Source: Streptomyces phaeochromogenes (GTDB lineage: Bacteria; Actinomycetota; Actinomycetes; Streptomycetales; Streptomycetaceae). From it: a stretch of 46,443 nt of DNA. Both the position numbers and the translations under genes were made by a program. This document shows positions 1-7,660 of this stretch, piece by piece. The DNA is taken from NCBI RefSeq assembly GCF_001418655.1, contig NZ_LIQZ01000196.1, positions 1 to 46,443 of the forward strand, given 5' to 3'. Position 1 is the stretch's first letter. Every line of letters starts with the position of its first letter. Below the pieces are notes generated by a model. That model ran no database searches, had not been told where the DNA came from, and saw nothing but the letters and a program-made list of their open reading frames with translations.

Positions 1-1105
1 GCCCCGCAGGGGGATGGGAACGGGGGACGGTCGGCGGGGCGGATCTCGATACGGGTGCGTCGACGAGCGTCCGTACCAAGCCGTGGTCGGGGGACAGCCC
101 GCACACGGGATCGGTGCGGGAGGCGTCTCCGGTGAGCGCGTACGCCTGGCAGCGGCAGCCGCCGAGGTCGGTCTCCCGCTCGGGGCAGGAGCGGCAGGGT
201 GCGGCCATCCAGTCGGTGCCCCGGTAGCGCTGAAACGCGGGCGAATGGCGCCAACTCCACTCCAGGGAACGGTCTTTGACGTTCGGGGCGTCGAGCCCCG
301 GCAGTGTGGCGGCGGCCGGGCAGGGCAGTACCGTGCCGTCGGGGGTCACGGTCAGCGACACGGCACCCCAGCCGCCCATACAGGGTTTGGCGATCCCGTC
401 GATGTAGTCGGGCACCACCCACACCACGTCCACCCGACCGGCCAGTTGCTCCCGTCGGGCCTCGACGACGGCCCGCGCCCGGTCGATCTGCTCCCGGCCG
501 GGCAGCAGCCGGTCCCGGTTGACCAGCGCCCAGCCGTAGAACTGAGTGTTCGCCAGCTCGATCCGCTCGGCACCCCAGTCCAGGGCCAGATCGAGTAGGG
601 CGCCGATCGCGTCCAGGTTGTCCCGGTGGAGTACGACGTTCAGGCCCAGCGGCAGTCCCGCATCCCGGACCAGGGCCGCGGCCCTCCGCTTGGCGGCGAA
701 GGAGCGGGTTCCGGCGATCCGGTCGGAGGCGGCGGATTCGGCGTGCTGCACGGAGAGTTGGACGCTGCGCAGCCCACGGTCGATGAGGGCCGTCAGCCGC
801 TCCCGCGTCAGACCGACGCCGCTGGTGACCAACTGGGTGTAGATGCCCGCCGAGTCGGCCGCCTCGACGATCTCGGGCAGGTCGCGCCTCAACAGCGGTT
901 CACCGCCGGAGAGGTGGGTGTGGACGACGCCCAACTCCCCTGCCTGGCGCATGACTTCGGCCCACTCGTCGGTACGGAGTTCCGCGGATCTGCGTACCAG
1001 TTCCAGGGGGTTGGAACAGTAGGCGCAGTGCAGCGGGCAGCCGTGCGTGAGTTCCGCGAGCAGCGCCCAGGGCGGGGCGACGGGCGCGGCGGAGGTCGAG
1101 GTCAT
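1..1105 (-). CDS. pqqE: PqqE, radical SAM PqqA peptide cyclase (3' end outside window)
   Basis: PqqE links the Glu and Tyr side chains of the PqqA peptide, the first committed step of pyrroloquinoline quinone synthesis. The ATG at 1105 overlaps the pqqD stop as ATGA. The protein shows the radical-SAM cluster motif CxxxCxxC (CPLHCAYC, residues about 24-31), the SGGEPLLR SAM-binding strand, and a C-terminal Cys-rich SPASM region (CRSCPERETDLGGCRCQA) for auxiliary iron-sulfur clusters. About 368 codons are visible before the window edge, close to the usual family length, so little is missing. It is the last visible gene of the operon; any pqqF/G-type protease would lie outside the window or elsewhere in the genome. 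The family is clear from the motifs and the operon. Confidence 0.93.
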   Translation of the reverse strand, partial: MTSTSAAPVAPPWALLAELTHGCPLHCAYCSNPLELVRRSAELRTDEWAEVMRQAGELGVVHTHLSGGEPLLRRDLPEIVEAADSAGIYTQLVTSGVGLTRERLTALIDRGLRSVQLSVQHAESAASDRIAGTRSFAAKRRAAALVRDAGLPLGLNVVLHRDNLDAIGALLDLALDWGAERIELANTQFYGWALVNRDRLLPGREQIDRARAVVEARREQLAGRVDVVWVVPDYIDGIAKPCMGGWGAVSLTVTPDGTVLPCPAAATLPGLDAPNVKDRSLEWSWRHSPAFQRYRGTDWMAAPCRSCPERETDLGGCRCQAYALTGDASRTDPVCGLSPDHGLVRTLVDAPVSRSAPPTVPRSHPPAG

Positions 1106-1515
1106 CGAATCCAGCCCTCCTCGCGCATCCGCCCGAGGAACTGCGGAACCTCCGTGGCGACGGACGCGCCGGACTCATCGGGAAAGCGCTCCGCCAACTC
1201 CGCGACGATCGCCGCGACTTCGCGTCGGCCGTCGCAGAGCCTCAGGACGGCACCCGCGCTGCCCCGCAGCACGACCACCCGTTCCGGCATGAGCAACAGG
1301 TCGGTGCCGCGCACCCGGTCGTGCCGGAGCATGACGGACCGGCTCAGCGCCGGAGTCCAGTGCCCGGCGTCCGCAACGGCGACTTCGCCCGAGTCCGCAC
1401 CCGCTCCCTCGACCGGGCTCTCGTCCGCACTCTCGTCCGGGCTCCCGTCCGAGCTCACGTGCTCGTTCGCGGGCGAGGCGTAGTCGCCGGGGGACGCCTC
1501 CTTCAGAGGCTTCAT
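1102..1515 (-). CDS. pqqD: PqqD, PqqA-binding chaperone with long acidic N-terminal extension
   Basis: PqqD binds the PqqA peptide and presents it to PqqE. The conserved part starts near residue 50 (WTPALSRSVMLRHDRVRGTD) and ends with the helical part EVPQFLGRMREEGWIR, as expected for the winged-helix PqqD fold. The protein is 137 aa, whereas typical PqqD proteins are about 90 aa. The extra 45 or so residues form a Ser/Asp/Glu-rich, apparently disordered leader (SSDGSPDESADESPVEGAG). The ATG at 1515 overlaps the pqqC stop by 4 bp and the pqqD stop overlaps pqqE. The extension could be shortened if translation starts at an internal site, but the coupled ATG is the natural start. Confidence 0.9.
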   Translation of the reverse strand: MKPLKEASPGDYASPANEHVSSDGSPDESADESPVEGAGADSGEVAVADAGHWTPALSRSVMLRHDRVRGTDLLLMPERVVVLRGSAGAVLRLCDGRREVAAIVAELAERFPDESGASVATEVPQFLGRMREEGWIR

Positions 1516-2246
1516 GACCCCTCCCCCGCCCCGTCCACGGCGTCGAGCAGCGACCACAGCACATCGCACTTGAAGGCGAGCGCGGCGACGGCCCGTTCCT
1601 GTTCCTCGCGGGTGAGTGCCCACCGTTGGACCAGTGCGAGTGCCTCGGCGCTGTCCCGGCTGCCCTGTTCGACGCGGGTCCGGAAGTAGGCGAGCCCCTC
1701 GGCCTCGATCCACGGGTAGTGGTGTTCGAAGGCGGCGATGCGGGTGCGCATGATTCCGGGAGCGGACAACTCGGTGAGGGAGGCGGCGACGGCCTCCAGC
1801 GGGGACCTGAGCCGGCAGAAGTTGACGTATCCGTCGACGGCCAGCCGCACCCCGGGCAGTACGTCCTCGGCCGACCACAGCCGTTCCCGGTCGAGCCCGG
1901 CCGCCTCGCCGAGCCGCAGCCAGCGCTCGATGCCGCCTTCCCCCTCCCGTACGCCGTCGTGGTCGACGATCCTGCGCAGCCACATGCGGCGCAGTGCCGG
2001 GTCCTCGAACTTGGCGAGGATCAGGGCGTCCTTGACGGGGATGTGCCGCTGGTAGTGGAAGCGGTTGGCGATCCAGCGGCGCAGCTCGGCCGGGGTCAGG
2101 GCGCCCTCGTGCATCCGTACGTTGAAGACGTGGCGGTCGTGGTAGCGGGTGGTGGCGATGTCGCGCAGTCGCTCTTCGAACTCCGGGCGGCTCCAGGGGT
2201 TCTGCCGGTCCTGGGCGGTCGTGTCCCGTACAGGTGTTGTCGTCAC
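1512..2246 (-). CDS. pqqC: PqqC, pyrroloquinoline-quinone synthase
   Basis: PqqC is the cofactorless oxidase of the last step, an oxygen-dependent ring closure and eight-electron oxidation to PQQ. The 244-aa product has the TenA/PqqC all-helical pattern, including YHDRHVFNVRMHEG near residue 36, RWIANRFHYQRHIPVKDA around residues 57-73 and IVDHDG. These contain the His, Arg and Tyr residues expected to line the active site. The GTG at 2246 overlaps the pqqB stop as GTGA, and the gene ends overlapping pqqD. The length matches the family (about 250 aa). No anomalies were seen. Confidence 0.95.
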   Translation of the reverse strand: MTTTPVRDTTAQDRQNPWSRPEFEERLRDIATTRYHDRHVFNVRMHEGALTPAELRRWIANRFHYQRHIPVKDALILAKFEDPALRRMWLRRIVDHDGVREGEGGIERWLRLGEAAGLDRERLWSAEDVLPGVRLAVDGYVNFCRLRSPLEAVAASLTELSAPGIMRTRIAAFEHHYPWIEAEGLAYFRTRVEQGSRDSAEALALVQRWALTREEQERAVAALAFKCDVLWSLLDAVDGAGEGS

Positions 2247-3133
2247 AGCTCGATGACCATTCCGTCGGCGGCGACCTCTAGTCCCCGGTCGGCCAGTTGT
2301 TTGTGCCGGTCGTCGTCCGGGTCGGTCAGGGGGTTGGTGTTGTTGAGATGCATGTACAGACAGCGGGCGCGCAGCCCGGTCAGCCGGTGCGCGGTGCCGG
2401 CGGAGCCGTCGATCGGCAGGTGCCCCATGCCGCTCGCGGTCCTGCTGGAGATGCCGGTGCGCACGGGCTCGTCCTCGTCCCAGAAGGTGCCGTCCACGAT
2501 GACGCAGTGGGCGGCCTCGGCGGCCTCCTGCAGCGCCTGGGGCCAGGCGGCGAGGGCGGGACCGTAGACGAGGGTCTTCCCCGTGGACGGTTCGCGGAGC
2601 ACGAGGGCGACCACCCAGTGGGGGTCGTCGTCGCCCGTTCCCGCCGCGTACCGGGGGCGTTTGGCGGCGATGGGCACGGCGACGGCCTCCAGTTCCGGGC
2701 CGAGTGGCAGCGGAGCCGGGCCCAACTCCCGCCAGAGCAGCTCTGTGTACGGTCCGAGCACGGCTCCGAGGCGCGGGCCGGCGAGCAGTGCATCGCGTAC
2801 CGGGGCGGTGGCGATCAGTTCCACGCCGTCCGCCTCGCGCAGCCGCGCGACGCCGAGGGTGTGGTCGAGTTCTGCGTCGGTGAGGACGACGCCCGCGACC
2901 GGCGTCTGCCGGGCACCGGGGCCCGGGTGCAGCGCGGGGGTGTCCTCGATCTGGTCCCCGATGTCGGGGGTGGCGTTGACGATGTACCAGCGACCGGCGT
3001 CCGCTCGCACGGCGAGGGACGCGTGGCGGCGGCGCCGCTCCGGATGGGCGCGTGCCCCGGCACAGCCGGGACACGCGCAGTTCCACTGGGGCAGTCCGCC
3101 GCCCGCCGCGGTGCCGAGCACCTGCAGCAGCAC
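2243..3133 (-). CDS. pqqB: PqqB, metallo-beta-lactamase-fold oxygenase of PQQ synthesis
   Basis: PqqB has a metallo-beta-lactamase fold and is reported to hydroxylate the cross-linked Glu-Tyr intermediate. The 296-aa product opens with VLGTAAGGGLPQWNC, followed by CACPGC, a cysteine arrangement typical of PqqB. It then has the variant metal loop LTDAELDHTLG and ends with MHLNNTNPL. The length fits the family (about 300 aa). The next gene downstream, pqqC, overlaps by 4 bp. The upstream partner pqqA stops 11 bp before this ATG, so the two are almost certainly co-transcribed. Confidence 0.95.
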   Translation of the reverse strand: MLLQVLGTAAGGGLPQWNCACPGCAGARAHPERRRRHASLAVRADAGRWYIVNATPDIGDQIEDTPALHPGPGARQTPVAGVVLTDAELDHTLGVARLREADGVELIATAPVRDALLAGPRLGAVLGPYTELLWRELGPAPLPLGPELEAVAVPIAAKRPRYAAGTGDDDPHWVVALVLREPSTGKTLVYGPALAAWPQALQEAAEAAHCVIVDGTFWDEDEPVRTGISSRTASGMGHLPIDGSAGTAHRLTGLRARCLYMHLNNTNPLTDPDDDRHKQLADRGLEVAADGMVIEL

Positions 3134-3143
3134 AGCGGCGGGA

Positions 3144-3302
3144 CTACCGCGTGACCAGTCGGTACGCCGTCACTTCGAGCGCGGTGTCGACGACCTCGTA
3201 GTCGGGTGACTGCCAGACCTTCCCACCGGTGACGGTGGCTCCTGCCCGGTCCGGCGTCTCCTGCGTCCTGCGGATCTCCTGAGGCTTCCGGATCTCCTGC
3301 AT
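3144..3302 (-). CDS. pqqA: PqqA, PQQ precursor peptide
   Basis: This short gene encodes the 52-residue ribosomal precursor of PQQ. The diagnostic feature is Glu-x-x-x-Tyr in EVTAYRL (Glu43, Tyr47), the pair fused by PqqE. The peptide is longer than the usual 23-40 residues because of a leader with a QEIR repeat (MQEIRKPQEIRRTQE). The ATG at 3302 is preceded by GGAAGG about 10 nt upstream. It lies directly upstream of pqqB on the same strand. The sequence is certain; only the exact start could be disputed. Confidence 0.88.
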   Translation of the reverse strand: MQEIRKPQEIRRTQETPDRAGATVTGGKVWQSPDYEVVDTALEVTAYRLVTR

Positions 3303-3551
3303 GTCTGTTCCTGCCTTCCTGCGTGGGGTTCAGGATCGAACAGATCATTACTGGTTGTACCTGGACAGACTGGACACGGCGTTCATAAGAGTGCTTCGCG
3401 TTCAGTCCTCTGCTCCAGCATCACCATCTGACGGAACACGGTCAATCACTCGAACCGAATCAGATCCACCCCGAATCAGATCCGGCCCGATCCCGCGCCG
3501 GACGGAAAATGCGTCGACACCGCCTCGCCCGGCCCGGCAGAGTGACCGGTC
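3303..3551. promoter_or_regulatory. Divergent intergenic region between pqqA and the methyltransferase, with a 13-bp direct repeat
   Basis: This region of about 250 bp separates two divergent genes and must hold both promoters. It contains two perfect copies of CCGAATCAGATCC at 3455-3467 and 3471-3483, spaced 16 bp centre to centre, about 70-95 bp upstream of the methyltransferase start. Such closely spaced direct repeats could be a regulator binding site. I could not assign -35/-10 boxes with confidence. Confidence 0.4.
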
Positions 3552-4295
3552 GTGACAAGCAGTGAGCTGTGGACCCGAGCGACCGCCGACCGCTACGACG
3601 CCGAGGAGAACGAGAGGTCCTCGGCTGCCTTTCTGGGACCGACCCTCGCATTCCTCGCCGATCTCGCCGGAGACGGCCGCGCGCTGGAATTCGCGATCGG
3701 AACGGGTCGGGTGGGCGTCCCGCTCCGGGAAAGCGGCGTGCCGGTGGCGGGCATCGAGCTCTCCGAACACATGGCGGCGGTCCTGCGTCGCAAGATCGAC
3801 GAGGAGACTCTCCCGGTCACCATCGGGGACATGGCCACGACCGTCGTTCCCGGCGATTTCACGCTGGTCTATCTCGTCTACAACACCATCACGAACCTGC
3901 TCACGCAGGACGAGCAGGTCGAGTGCTTCCGCAACGCCGCCCGTCACCTGACGCCCGGCGGCCGGTTCGTCATCGAGCTGGGCGTGCCGCCGCTGCGGTT
4001 CCTGCCGCCGGGGCAGGTGGCGGTTCCGTTCGACGTGTCCGAGCGGCATCTCGGCTTCGACACCTTCGACCTGGTCGAGCAGATGCTCGTCTCGCACCAT
4101 TTCACCCGCGACGGCGACGGCGACCGCTACCGCCGCGACAGTTCACGGCACCGGTACGCATGGCCGGCGGAGCTCGACCTGATGGCCCGGCTCGCGGGGC
4201 TCGAACTGGAACGGCGTGTCGCGGACTGGTCCGGGGAACCGTTCACCGAGAACTCCGCGAAACACATCTCTGTGTGGCGGAAACCATCACCGTAG
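3552..4295 (+). CDS. Class I SAM-dependent methyltransferase
   Basis: The 247-aa protein is a small-molecule type class I methyltransferase. Motif I is LEFAIGTGRVGVPL (residues about 44-57), a variant of the ExGxGxG loop. It is followed by the acidic strand end VAGIELSEHMAAVL, motif IV-like FTLVYLVYNTITNLLTQ, and the post-motif segment LTPGGRFVIELGVPP. The GTG at 3552 has no convincing ribosome binding site, so the message may be leaderless. The substrate is unknown. It diverges from the PQQ operon and is followed by rpoA in the same direction after 236 bp. A role linked to either neighbour is only a guess. Confidence 0.8.
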   Translation: MTSSELWTRATADRYDAEENERSSAAFLGPTLAFLADLAGDGRALEFAIGTGRVGVPLRESGVPVAGIELSEHMAAVLRRKIDEETLPVTIGDMATTVVPGDFTLVYLVYNTITNLLTQDEQVECFRNAARHLTPGGRFVIELGVPPLRFLPPGQVAVPFDVSERHLGFDTFDLVEQMLVSHHFTRDGDGDRYRRDSSRHRYAWPAELDLMARLAGLELERRVADWSGEPFTENSAKHISVWRKPSP

Positions 4296-4531
4296 GTTCG
4301 AGTCCACTCCCCGCTCCCCGAAGGAGCTGCGATTCCTGCCGAAACCAGCTGTTGTACGCGCTGTCCGGAGCCGAGTTCCTCTTGGTGGCGGGAGGATGTC
4401 CGGAAGCCTCCTCGCCGGGTCGGAGACGGCGGTTCGGCCTCCGGTGAGACCGGAACGCCCGGATCGCCCGTACCCTTCGAGGTGTCTACGGCGTCACATA
4501 GCGGGCGCCAAACTACTGGAGGCAACACCTC
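4296..4531 (+). promoter_or_regulatory. Upstream region of the isolated rpoA, with ribosome binding site
   Basis: This 236-bp gap holds no credible gene. A strong Shine-Dalgarno sequence, TGGAGG, lies about 9 nt before the rpoA GTG. The 20 or so bases before the start (CTACTGGAGGCAACACCTC) look like the native leader I recall just upstream of rpoA in the streptomycete ribosomal-protein operon. If so, this copy was moved together with its translation signal. The promoter is unassigned. Confidence 0.5.
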
Positions 4532-5554
4532 GTGCTCATTGCTCAGCGTCCGTCCCTGACCGAAGAGGTCGTCGACGAGTTCCGCTCCAGGTTCGTCATC
4601 GAGCCGCTGGAGCCGGGCTTCGGCTACACCCTCGGCAACTCGCTCCGCCGCACGCTCCTCTCGTCGATCCCCGGCGCTGCTGTCACCAGCCTCCGCATCG
4701 ACGGTGTCCTGCACGAGTTCACCACCGTGCCGGGCGTCAAGGAGGACGTCACCGACCTGATCCTCAACATCAAGCAGCTGGTCGTCTCCTCGGAGCACGA
4801 CGAGCCGGTCGTGATGTACCTGCGCAAGCAGGGCCCGGGTCTGGTCACCGCCGCCGACATCGCGCCCCCGGCCGGTGTCGAGGTCCACAACCCCGACCTC
4901 GTCCTCGCCACGCTCAACGGCAAGGGCAAGCTGGAGATGGAGCTGACCGTCGAGCGCGGTCGCGGCTACGTCTCCGCCGTACAGAACAAGCAGGTCGGTC
5001 AGGAGATCGGGCGCATCCCGATCGACTCGATCTACTCGCCGGTCCTCAAGGTCACGTACAAGGTCGAGGCGACCCGTGTCGAGCAGCGCACCGACTTCGA
5101 CAAACTGATCGTCGACGTCGAGACCAAGCAGGCCATGCTTCCGCGTGACGCCATGGCGTCGGCGGGCAAGACCCTGGTCGAGCTGTTCGGTCTGGCCCGC
5201 GAGCTCAACATCGACGCCGAGGGCATCGACATGGGCCCGTCCCCGACGGACGCCGCGCTCGCCGCCGACCTGGTGCTGCCGATCGAGGAGCTCGACCTCA
5301 CGGTCCGCTCCTACAACTGCCTCAAGCGCGAGGGCGTCCACTCCGTGGGAGAGCTCGTCGCCCGCTCCGAGGCCGACCTCCTGGACATCCGCAACTTCGG
5401 TGCGAAGTCCATCGACGAGGTCAAGGCGAAGCTCGCCGGCATGGGCCTGGGCCTCAAGGACAGCCCGCCCGGATTCGACCCGACCGCCGCCGCCGACGCC
5501 TTCGGCGCGGACGACGACGCGGACGCGGGTTTCGTGGAGACCGAGCAGTACTGA
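4532..5554 (+). CDS. rpoA: RNA polymerase alpha subunit, stand-alone copy
   Basis: The 340-aa product is a complete alpha subunit. The N-terminal assembly domain (residues 1 to about 230) contains GYTLGNSLRRTLLSS and IDGVLHEF. The C-terminal DNA- and activator-binding domain (about 245-315) has VRSYNCLKREGVHSVGEL and LLDIRNFGAKSIDEVK, keeping the Arg, Asn-Cys and Lys-Ser positions that contact UP elements. An acidic tail ends in ETEQY. The canonical actinobacterial gene sits between rpsD/rpsK and rplQ; none of these is present. The upstream gene is a methyltransferase and a convergent gene follows. This is therefore probably a second, duplicated copy, or else a relocated single copy. Codon use is normal for the host and no inactivating change is visible. 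Confidence 0.95.
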   Translation: MLIAQRPSLTEEVVDEFRSRFVIEPLEPGFGYTLGNSLRRTLLSSIPGAAVTSLRIDGVLHEFTTVPGVKEDVTDLILNIKQLVVSSEHDEPVVMYLRKQGPGLVTAADIAPPAGVEVHNPDLVLATLNGKGKLEMELTVERGRGYVSAVQNKQVGQEIGRIPIDSIYSPVLKVTYKVEATRVEQRTDFDKLIVDVETKQAMLPRDAMASAGKTLVELFGLARELNIDAEGIDMGPSPTDAALAADLVLPIEELDLTVRSYNCLKREGVHSVGELVARSEADLLDIRNFGAKSIDEVKAKLAGMGLGLKDSPPGFDPTAAADAFGADDDADAGFVETEQY

Positions 5555-5623
5555 ACCCTGCGCCACGACCGGATCCCGGGGGATCCGGGAAACCGTGGAG
5601 CCGGTGAAGACTGAGACGGCAAA

Positions 5624-5657
5624 CCGGAGGGCGTCCGCCGCGGCGGGCGCCCTCCGG
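5624..5657. terminator. Hairpin between convergent rpoA and CU044_5270-type gene
   Basis: A perfect 10-bp stem, CCGGAGGGCG (5624-5633) with CGCCCTCCGG (5648-5657), encloses a GC-rich loop. It lies between two converging genes, 70 bp after the rpoA stop and 9 bp before the end of the opposing gene. There is no U-tract, as is common for streptomycete bidirectional terminators. Confidence 0.65.
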
Positions 5658-5665
5658 CGGCTCAC

Positions 5666-6754
5666 TCAGGACGAGCCGGCCGGCACCTCACCCGCCTTGT
5701 CCGCGACGCCAACCTCCATGAGCGCCGCATCGGTTGTTCCGAGGTGGACGAGGCTGGACGAGTCGAAGACCCAGGCGTAGCCCTTTGGGGCACCCTCGAA
5801 TGTAAGACCGACACCCTCCCGTCCCGCGGCATCTTTGACGTGGTCCACGACGCGCACGCCCGGGAGCCTGGCCATGGCACGGTAGATCGCGGCGCTGAGG
5901 TCGGGCAGCAGGGTGGCGTCGTCGATGACGGCTCCGAGGTTCTCGACGATCACTTCCGTGAGGCGGCTCTCCTCCACATTCCTGGCGTCGCCGGAGAGTT
6001 TCTTCAGCAGCGCGTCGGGATCGGTGGGCAGAGCCTGAAGCCGCCGGAAGGCCAGGTATCCGGCGCCGCCCATGGTCATCACGTCCTGGTGGGAAGAATC
6101 GGGCTCGCCCGTCGAGGACAGCCCGACGGACTTCCTCAGACCGTCCCGCTCGCCGTCCACCGAATCCCACTGCTCTCGCCGGACCGTGCCCTCGTACGCC
6201 ACCGGGGCGGGCGTGAAGAGCCCTTTGGTGTCCTTCGGAGGCGTCGCGGGCCAGCCCAACTCGTCGGACGACCCCTGCAACCTGGTGTAGACGTACTGGT
6301 CGTCGCGCACCGTGACCGCCGGGCGGTCGGCCGCCGCCAGGGCGATCCGGTCCAGCAGTTGCGAGGCTTTCCGGTGGTCGTCCGCGGTGGCATCTGCGGC
6401 AGGTGTGCCGCGCCGGCCGTCCTGCGCGCTGTCGACCGCCACCACGCCCAGGCCCACGACGGCGGCCAGTGCCAGCGGCGCGGCGACGAGAACGAGGCGC
6501 CGCCCGGGGCGCCTGCGTGCGGGGCCCTTGCGTACGGGGTCCCTGCGTACGGGGAGATCGGGTGAGATGCTCGGTGAGGTATTCGTGGCCGCCGACTGCT
6601 CGGGGGTGCTCTCGCGGGTGATGTGCTCCATCAGGTTGTCCCTCAGTACGCGATGGCGGTCCTGCGCAAGCACCGGCCGGCCGGGCGCCGGCAGCAGCTC
6701 CGCCAGATCGTCGTGGTCGACCGGCTGATCGCGTCGTCGCGGGTTGGTGTTCAT
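5666..6754 (-). CDS. CU044_5270-family membrane-anchored protein, partner of ECF sigma factor
   Basis: The 362-aa protein starts at ATG 6754, overlapping the sigma-factor stop as ATGA. A cytoplasmic N-terminal part (about 1-95, including DHDDLAELLPAPGRPVLAQDRH) precedes one transmembrane segment (RRLVLVAAPLALAAVVGLG, residues about 95-117). The remainder is an extracytoplasmic domain with the pattern of the CU044_5270 family, for example DDQYVYTRLQGSS and a C-terminal PKGYAWVFDSSSLVHLG. Such proteins occur next to ECF sigma genes. The architecture suggests a membrane regulator or sensor of the sigma factor, but no classical zinc anti-sigma HxxxCxxC motif is visible, so that role is an inference. 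Confidence 0.8.
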   Translation of the reverse strand: MNTNPRRRDQPVDHDDLAELLPAPGRPVLAQDRHRVLRDNLMEHITRESTPEQSAATNTSPSISPDLPVRRDPVRKGPARRRPGRRLVLVAAPLALAAVVGLGVVAVDSAQDGRRGTPAADATADDHRKASQLLDRIALAAADRPAVTVRDDQYVYTRLQGSSDELGWPATPPKDTKGLFTPAPVAYEGTVRREQWDSVDGERDGLRKSVGLSSTGEPDSSHQDVMTMGGAGYLAFRRLQALPTDPDALLKKLSGDARNVEESRLTEVIVENLGAVIDDATLLPDLSAAIYRAMARLPGVRVVDHVKDAAGREGVGLTFEGAPKGYAWVFDSSSLVHLGTTDAALMEVGVADKAGEVPAGSS

Positions 6755-7425
6755 CGCTTCTTCTCCTGCGTGCGCTTCTTCTCCTGCGTGGACCGAGCCG
6801 CCTGTTGGTGGCTGCCCGGTAACTGTCCGACCGCGGCCGGGCGTTGCACTCGGCTCTGCCCCATGCCGCCTTCTGTGCCGCGGCCGAGTTCGAGTTCGGT
6901 GAGCTTGCGCAGGCGTTTTCTCGCGCGGGAGAGCCGGGCCCGTACGGTGCCGACGGCCACGCCCAGGGCCTCGGCCGCCGTGGCGGCGTCCAGGCCCTCC
7001 CACACGCAGAGCGTGAACACCTCGCGTTCCCCGCGGCGCATCCTGCTCAACGCCTTCTGTGCGGCGGCCAGTTCGGCAGTGTCGGCCATACGCTGGGTCA
7101 CCTCGTCGGCGAAGTCCGGCACGGGGTCTGGGGGCGGGACCTTGCTGAGCGCGGCCTGGTGTCTTCGCGCGGCCCGCGCGGTGTTGCGCGCGACGTTCGT
7201 CGCGATGCCCAGCAGCCACGGACGCAGGCTGTCGTCACCCGGAAGCACCCGCTCGCGCAGCCGCCATGCCTCCAGGAAGGTCAGCGACACGATGTCGTCG
7301 GCCATGACCCAGTTGCCGGTCATCCGCACGGCATGCCGGTGGACCACCGAAGCGTGCTCGTCGAAGAGTTGCCTGAACGCATCCGGATCCCCGGCTCGCA
7401 CCCGGGCCCGTAGTGAAATCTCCAC
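6751..7425 (-). CDS. ECF-type RNA polymerase sigma factor
   Basis: This 224-aa extracytoplasmic-function sigma factor has region 2 (DAFRQLFDEHASVVHRHAVRM and DDIVSLTFLEAW, residues about 14-55) and region 4 (LSRMRRGEREVFTLCVWEGL, then AAEALGVAVGTVRARLSRARKRLR, about 127-180). The GTG at 7425 is preceded by GGGAGG. A longer upstream reading frame exists but lacks homology. The C-terminus ends in a duplicated TQEKKR, produced by an 18-bp tandem duplication. It is coupled by a 4-bp overlap to the membrane protein gene downstream and probably autoregulated, as is usual for ECF operons. Target genes are unknown. Confidence 0.9.
   Translation of the reverse strand: MEISLRARVRAGDPDAFRQLFDEHASVVHRHAVRMTGNWVMADDIVSLTFLEAWRLRERVLPGDDSLRPWLLGIATNVARNTARAARRHQAALSKVPPPDPVPDFADEVTQRMADTAELAAAQKALSRMRRGEREVFTLCVWEGLDAATAAEALGVAVGTVRARLSRARKRLRKLTELELGRGTEGGMGQSRVQRPAAVGQLPGSHQQAARSTQEKKRTQEKKR
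6755..6790 (-). repeat. 18-bp perfect tandem duplication in the sigma factor 3' end
   Basis: The unit CGCTTCTTCTCCTGCGTG (plus strand) occurs twice without mismatch, at 6755-6772 and 6773-6790. It adds one extra TQEKKR hexapeptide at the C-terminus of the ECF sigma factor. The reading frame is kept. Confidence 0.9.
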
Positions 7426-7660
7426 ACTCCTCCCTGTCCGCGGCGAGGACCGCGCTGCGGTGATCCACGTCACGCCATGGCCGGACCAACCGTGCCCAGC
7501 TTGTCGCGGACCTTCGTCGTCGTACGCCGTCGTCGTACGCATCGGGCGCTTACGACGCGTGCCACCTGCCACCACGGCCGCCCGGTGCGCGTCATGGTGG
7601 GCCGGGCAGGGGAGAATGGGGGCCGTACCCAATGGTCGACTCTTGCGGAGGAGCGGGCAC
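7426..7660. promoter_or_regulatory. Divergent promoter region between ECF sigma and pgm, with 13-bp tandem repeat
   Basis: The divergent intergenic region holds two adjacent perfect copies of CGTCGTCGTACGC (7515-7527 and 7528-7540), 90-115 bp upstream of the sigma-factor start. A purine-rich ribosome binding site (GGAGGAG) lies about 10 nt before the pgm ATG. An autoregulated ECF promoter is expected here, but I could not place it. Confidence 0.4.

Noticed and set aside
4290..4315. GGTTCGAGTCC resembling a tRNA T-loop just after the methyltransferase stop
   Set aside because: The flanking bases do not form a T-stem and no acceptor, D or anticodon arms can be folded around it; chance match.
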